Assembly (NCBI RefSeq): GCF_042676385.1
Contig: NZ_JBHTHA010000017.1
Location: 62,001 to 126,000, forward strand
Source: Paenibacillus_E sp042676385
GTDB lineage: Bacteria > Bacillota > Bacilli > Paenibacillales > NBRC-103111
Direction: 5' to 3'
DNA length: 64,000 nucleotides
Shown in pieces: positions 60,956-64,000 of this stretch. A program made the position numbers and the translations under genes. How positions within the stretch are numbered: the stretch's first letter is position 1; each line of letters opens with the position of its first letter. The notes below the pieces were generated by a model, which was not told the origin of the DNA, searched no databases, and was given only the letters and a program-made list of their open reading frames with translations.

Positions 60956-61036
60956 AGCGGAAACTGGCTGGCATACGAGTGAATCGTGTAGCCCCTCTAG
61001 TTTTGCGTCCTTGACTTTCGTCAAGTTTGCCTTTAT
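60956..61036 (-). promoter_or_regulatory. GEMM riboswitch (c-di-GMP-I type)
   Basis: On the minus strand: AAAGGCAAAC, a stem TTGAC-GAAA-GTCAA, GGACGCAAAAC, AGGGGCTAC, then a second arm with CGA...TCG and ATGCCAGCCAGTTTCCGC. This order (GGCAAAC, GAAA tetraloop stem, GACGCAAA, GGGCTA, GCCAG) is the GEMM-I consensus, including the tetraloop and its partner side. Whether the ligand is c-di-GMP or the related cGAMP cannot be told by eye. It lies before a terminator and a c-di-GMP-turnover type gene. Confidence 0.85.
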
Positions 61037-61165
61037 CTCTTTATGGAAGTAATATATGTAACAACGATGTTTATATAGGACTTTTTACCTACATAATTTA
61101 TATCATGCCAAGTTTGATAGCGTCAACTACTATAATAGTAAAAATCATAGATGGGGGCGAAACGC

Positions 61166-61855
61166 GTGAAAGGGAAATTCACCTCAATTTTGATTATCTT
61201 TGCTGTTTTATTTCTGACTCAGCCAAATATGACTTATTCCGATGAAGATCCCCATCACTATCAAATTCCTGACGTGGCGGCTCTCTCTCAACTTCCCGAA
61301 TTGCCGAACGGCTGCGAGGCCGTAGCCGCTACCATGCTGCTGAATTGGGCCGGAGTTACCGTTACTAAAGAGGAAGTGGCCAAAGCGCTGCCCAAAGGTG
61401 AGCTTCCCCAGGTCAACGATGACGGCGCTTGGGTAGGGGCGAATCCTGAACAGGTATTCGTTGGCGATCCGTTCGGGGTAGGTTTTGGGATCTACCATAA
61501 ACCAGTCGCCGATACACTGAATCATTACCTGCCTGGGCAAATCAAGGACATCACAGGCTCGTCGCTGGACGATTTGCTTGAAACCGTGAAGTCGGGGCGA
61601 CCTGTCATGGTATGGGCTACCGAACATATGGATTCCCCCTTTTTGGAGGATGAATGGCAGGATGCCGATGGCACTCTGATCGATTGGTACGATCCGGAAC
61701 ACGCCCTGCTCCTGACAGGGTGGGACGATGATCACGCCTACCTGAACGATCCGATGACAGGCGAGCAAGAAACGTACAACCTCTGGGGCTTTAAGACGGT
61801 ATGGGAGGCCATGGGTTCGCAAGCCATTACTGTTACAGAAAATTATCATCCATAA
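61166..61855 (+). CDS. Secreted C39-family peptidase-like protein
   Basis: A 229-residue protein with a signal peptide (KFTSILIIFAVLFLTQ, cleavage near residue 22). LPNGCEAVAATMLLNWAG holds the active-site Cys of the peptidase_C39_2 family; the His-containing segment is PEHALLLTGWDDDHAYLNDP with the following Asp. It is probably an extracellular cysteine peptidase or a related amidase. A GTG at 61166 behind GGGGGCG is preferred to an ATG at 61151 that has no ribosome site. Confidence 0.85.
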   Translation: MKGKFTSILIIFAVLFLTQPNMTYSDEDPHHYQIPDVAALSQLPELPNGCEAVAATMLLNWAGVTVTKEEVAKALPKGELPQVNDDGAWVGANPEQVFVGDPFGVGFGIYHKPVADTLNHYLPGQIKDITGSSLDDLLETVKSGRPVMVWATEHMDSPFLEDEWQDADGTLIDWYDPEHALLLTGWDDDHAYLNDPMTGEQETYNLWGFKTVWEAMGSQAITVTENYHP

Positions 61856-61863
61856 AATGAAGT

Positions 61864-61914
61864 AAAGCCCCCGCAGCATTGCTGTTATGAGCAATGGCGC
61901 AAGGGGCTTTTTTG
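61864..61914. terminator. Bidirectional terminator
   Basis: AAAGCCCCC pairs with GGGGCTTT, with an inner GCATTGCT/AGCAATG(G)C stem, followed by TTTT. Confidence 0.8.
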
Positions 61915-61961
61915 AGTATGAGTTGAGGTGACTTATTCGCTCCGTCTCCGGGAGGGGAAGA

Positions 61962-63503
61962 TTAGACCGTATGCGGGACCGTACTTTCTTCCTTTGGCTG
62001 TGCGTCTGCGCCTTGAACAGGCGCCACGAAGCGGAGCGGACCCGCTATGAAAGCGGCTGATAAGCCAATCACTCCGAACACGATGCAAAGGATGAAGCCA
62101 TGATTAATGGCCGTTCCAAGAGTGTCTCGCATAAAATCCAATGTATCTTTAGGCAGCTGCGCGCCGGCGCGGATTAATTGATCCGGATTCCCCAGGGTCG
62201 CCAACTGATCAAGCGGCATATGATGATCTTCAGCACCGGATTGGATCAGGCTCTTGTAGTTGTTGTTCACAACAGTTGCCATTATTGAAGCCCCGAGCAC
62301 CCCGCCAATACTGCGCCAGAAGCCGACAATGGAGGAGCTAACCCCGATGTATTTACGATCTACACTAATCGCAACCGCATTTTGTGCAACGCTCATGAGC
62401 GGTCCGATGGCGAAGGCTCCGAGAATAACCATAAGCAGTATCATATACCATTTTGTCGCGTCATGACTGACAACGCTCAATAAATAACCGACAACAACAC
62501 CAGCTATCATACTAAATGCGATTACCGTACGGAAGCTGAAGAAACGCAGGAAGAAGCCGGAGGACACAGCTCCCACCATTAAGGAGAACATCATCGGAGT
62601 CAGAAGTCCGTTGGAATTCGGCTGCCCGAGAACTGCCGTTGAGAAAACAGGCAAGTAAGCAATCGCCGAGAACATGATGGCTCCTTGGCAGAGGCAGGCC
62701 AAGACCATGCCGAGCACCATCCGGTTTTTGAACAACGGCAGCGGAAGCACCGGTTCTTGAGCCCTGCGTTCTACCGCAATAAACAAAGCTCCAACGACAA
62801 CGGCAATAGCCAGCATGCCGATAATTTGCCACGATCCCCACGCATAATCCTTACCTCCCCATTCCAAAGCGAGCATCAACGAAACCGTGCTAATGATAAG
62901 GAAGAACGTACCCAGGTAATCGATCTTCGGACGCCGATCCGAACGGGATTCTTTCAGGGCTAACAACAGAACAATGAAAGAAAGCAAGCCTAAAGGCAAG
63001 TTGACATAGAAGCACCAGCGCCAACCCCAATTCTCCGCAAGAAAAGTCCCGATCTGCGGGCCTGCAACAGACGATAGACCGAAGATGGCAGCGAAAACGC
63101 CGGAAAGTTTGGCCGCTTGTTTCGGATCGGAGAATATCGTAAAAATAATCGTGAAGCTGATCGGAAATATCGCACCTGAGCCAATTCCTTGAATCGCTCG
63201 ATAGATAATTAGCTGCGTCATATCCTGTGCAGTACCGCACAGCGCCGAACCGATCAGAAATATTGAAATACCGATCAAATAAAACAGTTTTCTGCCGAAC
63301 ATATCCGACATCTTCCCGAACACAAGCATCGTAGAGGTGGAGGCCAGCATATAAGCCGTGAACACCCAACTGATCTTGTCGAAGCCATTAATGTCACTAA
63401 TAATGTGACTGATTGCAGCCGACGTAATCGTATTGTCCAGTGCAGACATCAACAGCCCCAGCGCCATGGCTAGAATGATGAATCCTGCCCGTTTGTTATT
63501 CAT
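61962..63503 (-). CDS. MFS drug exporter, DHA2 family (14 TM, EmrB/QacA type)
   Basis: A 513-residue protein with fourteen predicted spans. DHA2 marks are LDNTITSAAISHIISDI (motif D1-like), GKMSDMFGRKLFYLIGI (motif A) and GSGAIFPISFTIIFTIF followed by GVFAAIFGLSSVAGPQIGTF (motif C). It exports drugs or other toxic compounds against the proton gradient. Its ATG overlaps the stop of the PadR-like gene by 4 bases, so regulator and pump are one operon. AAAGAGGTAGGG precedes the ATG. Confidence 0.93.
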   Translation of the reverse strand: MNNKRAGFIILAMALGLLMSALDNTITSAAISHIISDINGFDKISWVFTAYMLASTSTMLVFGKMSDMFGRKLFYLIGISIFLIGSALCGTAQDMTQLIIYRAIQGIGSGAIFPISFTIIFTIFSDPKQAAKLSGVFAAIFGLSSVAGPQIGTFLAENWGWRWCFYVNLPLGLLSFIVLLLALKESRSDRRPKIDYLGTFFLIISTVSLMLALEWGGKDYAWGSWQIIGMLAIAVVVGALFIAVERRAQEPVLPLPLFKNRMVLGMVLACLCQGAIMFSAIAYLPVFSTAVLGQPNSNGLLTPMMFSLMVGAVSSGFFLRFFSFRTVIAFSMIAGVVVGYLLSVVSHDATKWYMILLMVILGAFAIGPLMSVAQNAVAISVDRKYIGVSSSIVGFWRSIGGVLGASIMATVVNNNYKSLIQSGAEDHHMPLDQLATLGNPDQLIRAGAQLPKDTLDFMRDTLGTAINHGFILCIVFGVIGLSAAFIAGPLRFVAPVQGADAQPKEESTVPHTV

Positions 63504-64000
63504 GATTTCCCTACCTCTTTTCCTTGATTTAGCTTTTTAAATTTATCTAAACCGTTTCCCAGTGTTCCCAAGAGGCTTTCACTGTTCTCAATGCCGATCA
63601 GGATGCAGATTTCCTGCGTCGGGGACATGGTTGCTTTCCATTCTTCATAATTCTTCCTAAGCCTGGCGAGCGTCTCCTTCGTTTTCTCGATGCCGAGTTC
63701 AAGATAGCCGATAATCACCTCTGGCTCCACGAACTCTCCAAAAAACAAACGGATCATCGCATCAGACTTAAACTCATTCGCTTGCATAGGGCTATACATA
63801 TACGTCCTAAAATGTTTGCGCCCCTCATCGGTAATGGAATAAATATTTTTATTCGGCCTACCCTCTTGCAGAACGCTCTCCTTTGTAATTAAGCCATCCT
63901 TCTCCAACTTGCTAAGTGTCGGATAGATCGTGCCATAGCTGGCATTATAGAAATAAGAAAAAACCGACTCCAGCAAATGCTTGATGTCATACCCGGAACG
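63500..64000 (-). CDS. PadR-family transcriptional regulator (5' end outside window)
   Basis: At least 166 residues; the start lies past base 64000. The visible part opens with SGYDIKHLLESVFSYFYNAS, the PadR winged-helix pattern (GYDI..... Y G T I Y P T L S K L E K D G L I), and ends in a helical dimerisation region (LELGIEKTKETLARL). PadR regulators commonly repress a linked exporter and respond to its substrates; the four-base overlap with the DHA2 gene supports that here. Confidence 0.88.
   Translation of the reverse strand, partial: RSGYDIKHLLESVFSYFYNASYGTIYPTLSKLEKDGLITKESVLQEGRPNKNIYSITDEGRKHFRTYMYSPMQANEFKSDAMIRLFFGEFVEPEVIIGYLELGIEKTKETLARLRKNYEEWKATMSPTQEICILIGIENSESLLGTLGNGLDKFKKLNQGKEVGKS

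Noticed and set aside
61208..61894. 228-residue minus-strand frame
   Set aside because: It lies opposite the C39-like peptidase, which has a signal peptide and active-site motifs; the minus frame has none.

Overview
The window reads as chromosomal DNA of an aerobic, endospore-forming Firmicute, most likely Paenibacillus or a close relative. The pointers are a gerB-gerA-gerC type germinant receptor operon, a YhcN/YlaJ lipoprotein, four tiny YjcZ-like spore peptides, a Bacillus-type caa3 oxidase operon, a T-box in front of ileS, an LTA-synthase family enzyme and strong Shine-Dalgarno sequences throughout. Species cannot be fixed from sequence reading alone.

Layout. 1-1.3 kb: the start of a MarR-like regulator, then a small operon (81-aa helical protein, 55-aa membrane peptide, CPVC thioredoxin-like protein) behind three operator-like palindromes. 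1.7-6.4 kb: a five-gene minus-strand operon (secreted protein, ABC ATPase, ABC-2 permease, sensor kinase, response regulator), probably an envelope-stress or drug-sensing module. 6.5-6.85 kb: a compact locus with the architecture of a type I toxin-antitoxin module. 6.85-10.8 kb: germinant receptor and a YjcZ peptide. 10.9-15.8 kb: HelD and a three-gene exporter. 16-19.7 kb: LTA-synthase family enzyme, lipoprotein cytochrome c, and a six-unit tandem array of about 113 bp per unit that runs into the stop codon of an alpha-L-arabinofuranosidase gene, which is divergent from an ArsR-like regulator with a large extra domain. 22.4-30 kb: ParB-like orphan, T-box-controlled type 2 ileS, an 8-TM orphan, an atypical SDR and a MATE exporter. 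30-36 kb: AraC regulator plus MFS exporter, glutamate dehydrogenase, and MurT-GatD (peptidoglycan amidation). 36-37.4 kb: spore-peptide cluster and an Hsp20-like protein. 37.5-51 kb: siderophore-type ABC uptake, a NarL-type two-component system, SCO1 and cytochrome c, D-Ala-D-Ala carboxypeptidase, and the cta operon for caa3 oxidase with its assembly factors. 51-58.5 kb: YhcN lipoprotein, DEAD-box helicase with a nine-unit RGG repeat tail, guanylate-kinase-like protein, CvfC-like HEAT protein, M48 protease, and a nucleotidyltransferase-like/nuclease-like pair. 58.5-61 kb: a membrane GGDEF-EAL protein behind a GEMM (c-di-GMP type) riboswitch and terminator. 61-64 kb: C39-like peptidase, and a DHA2 exporter overlapped by its PadR-type regulator, which runs off the end.

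How parts fit. The SCO1 protein, cytochrome c, CtaG, DUF420 protein and ctaCDEF probably build and feed one terminal oxidase. The germination, YjcZ, YhcN and Hsp20-like genes belong to sporulation. Three regulator-exporter pairs (the kinase/regulator with its ABC, AraC with MFS, PadR with DHA2) suggest inducible efflux. The observations most worth checking are the toxin-antitoxin-like locus near 6.6 kb with an apparent one-base frameshift, the hairpin-rich 113-bp array, a cupredoxin gene that looks split by a short repeat near 45 kb, an intergenic repeat shared by the 1.4 and 28.4 kb regions, and the GEMM switch over a degenerate GGDEF protein. All product calls come from reading motifs and family resemblance; no database search was run.
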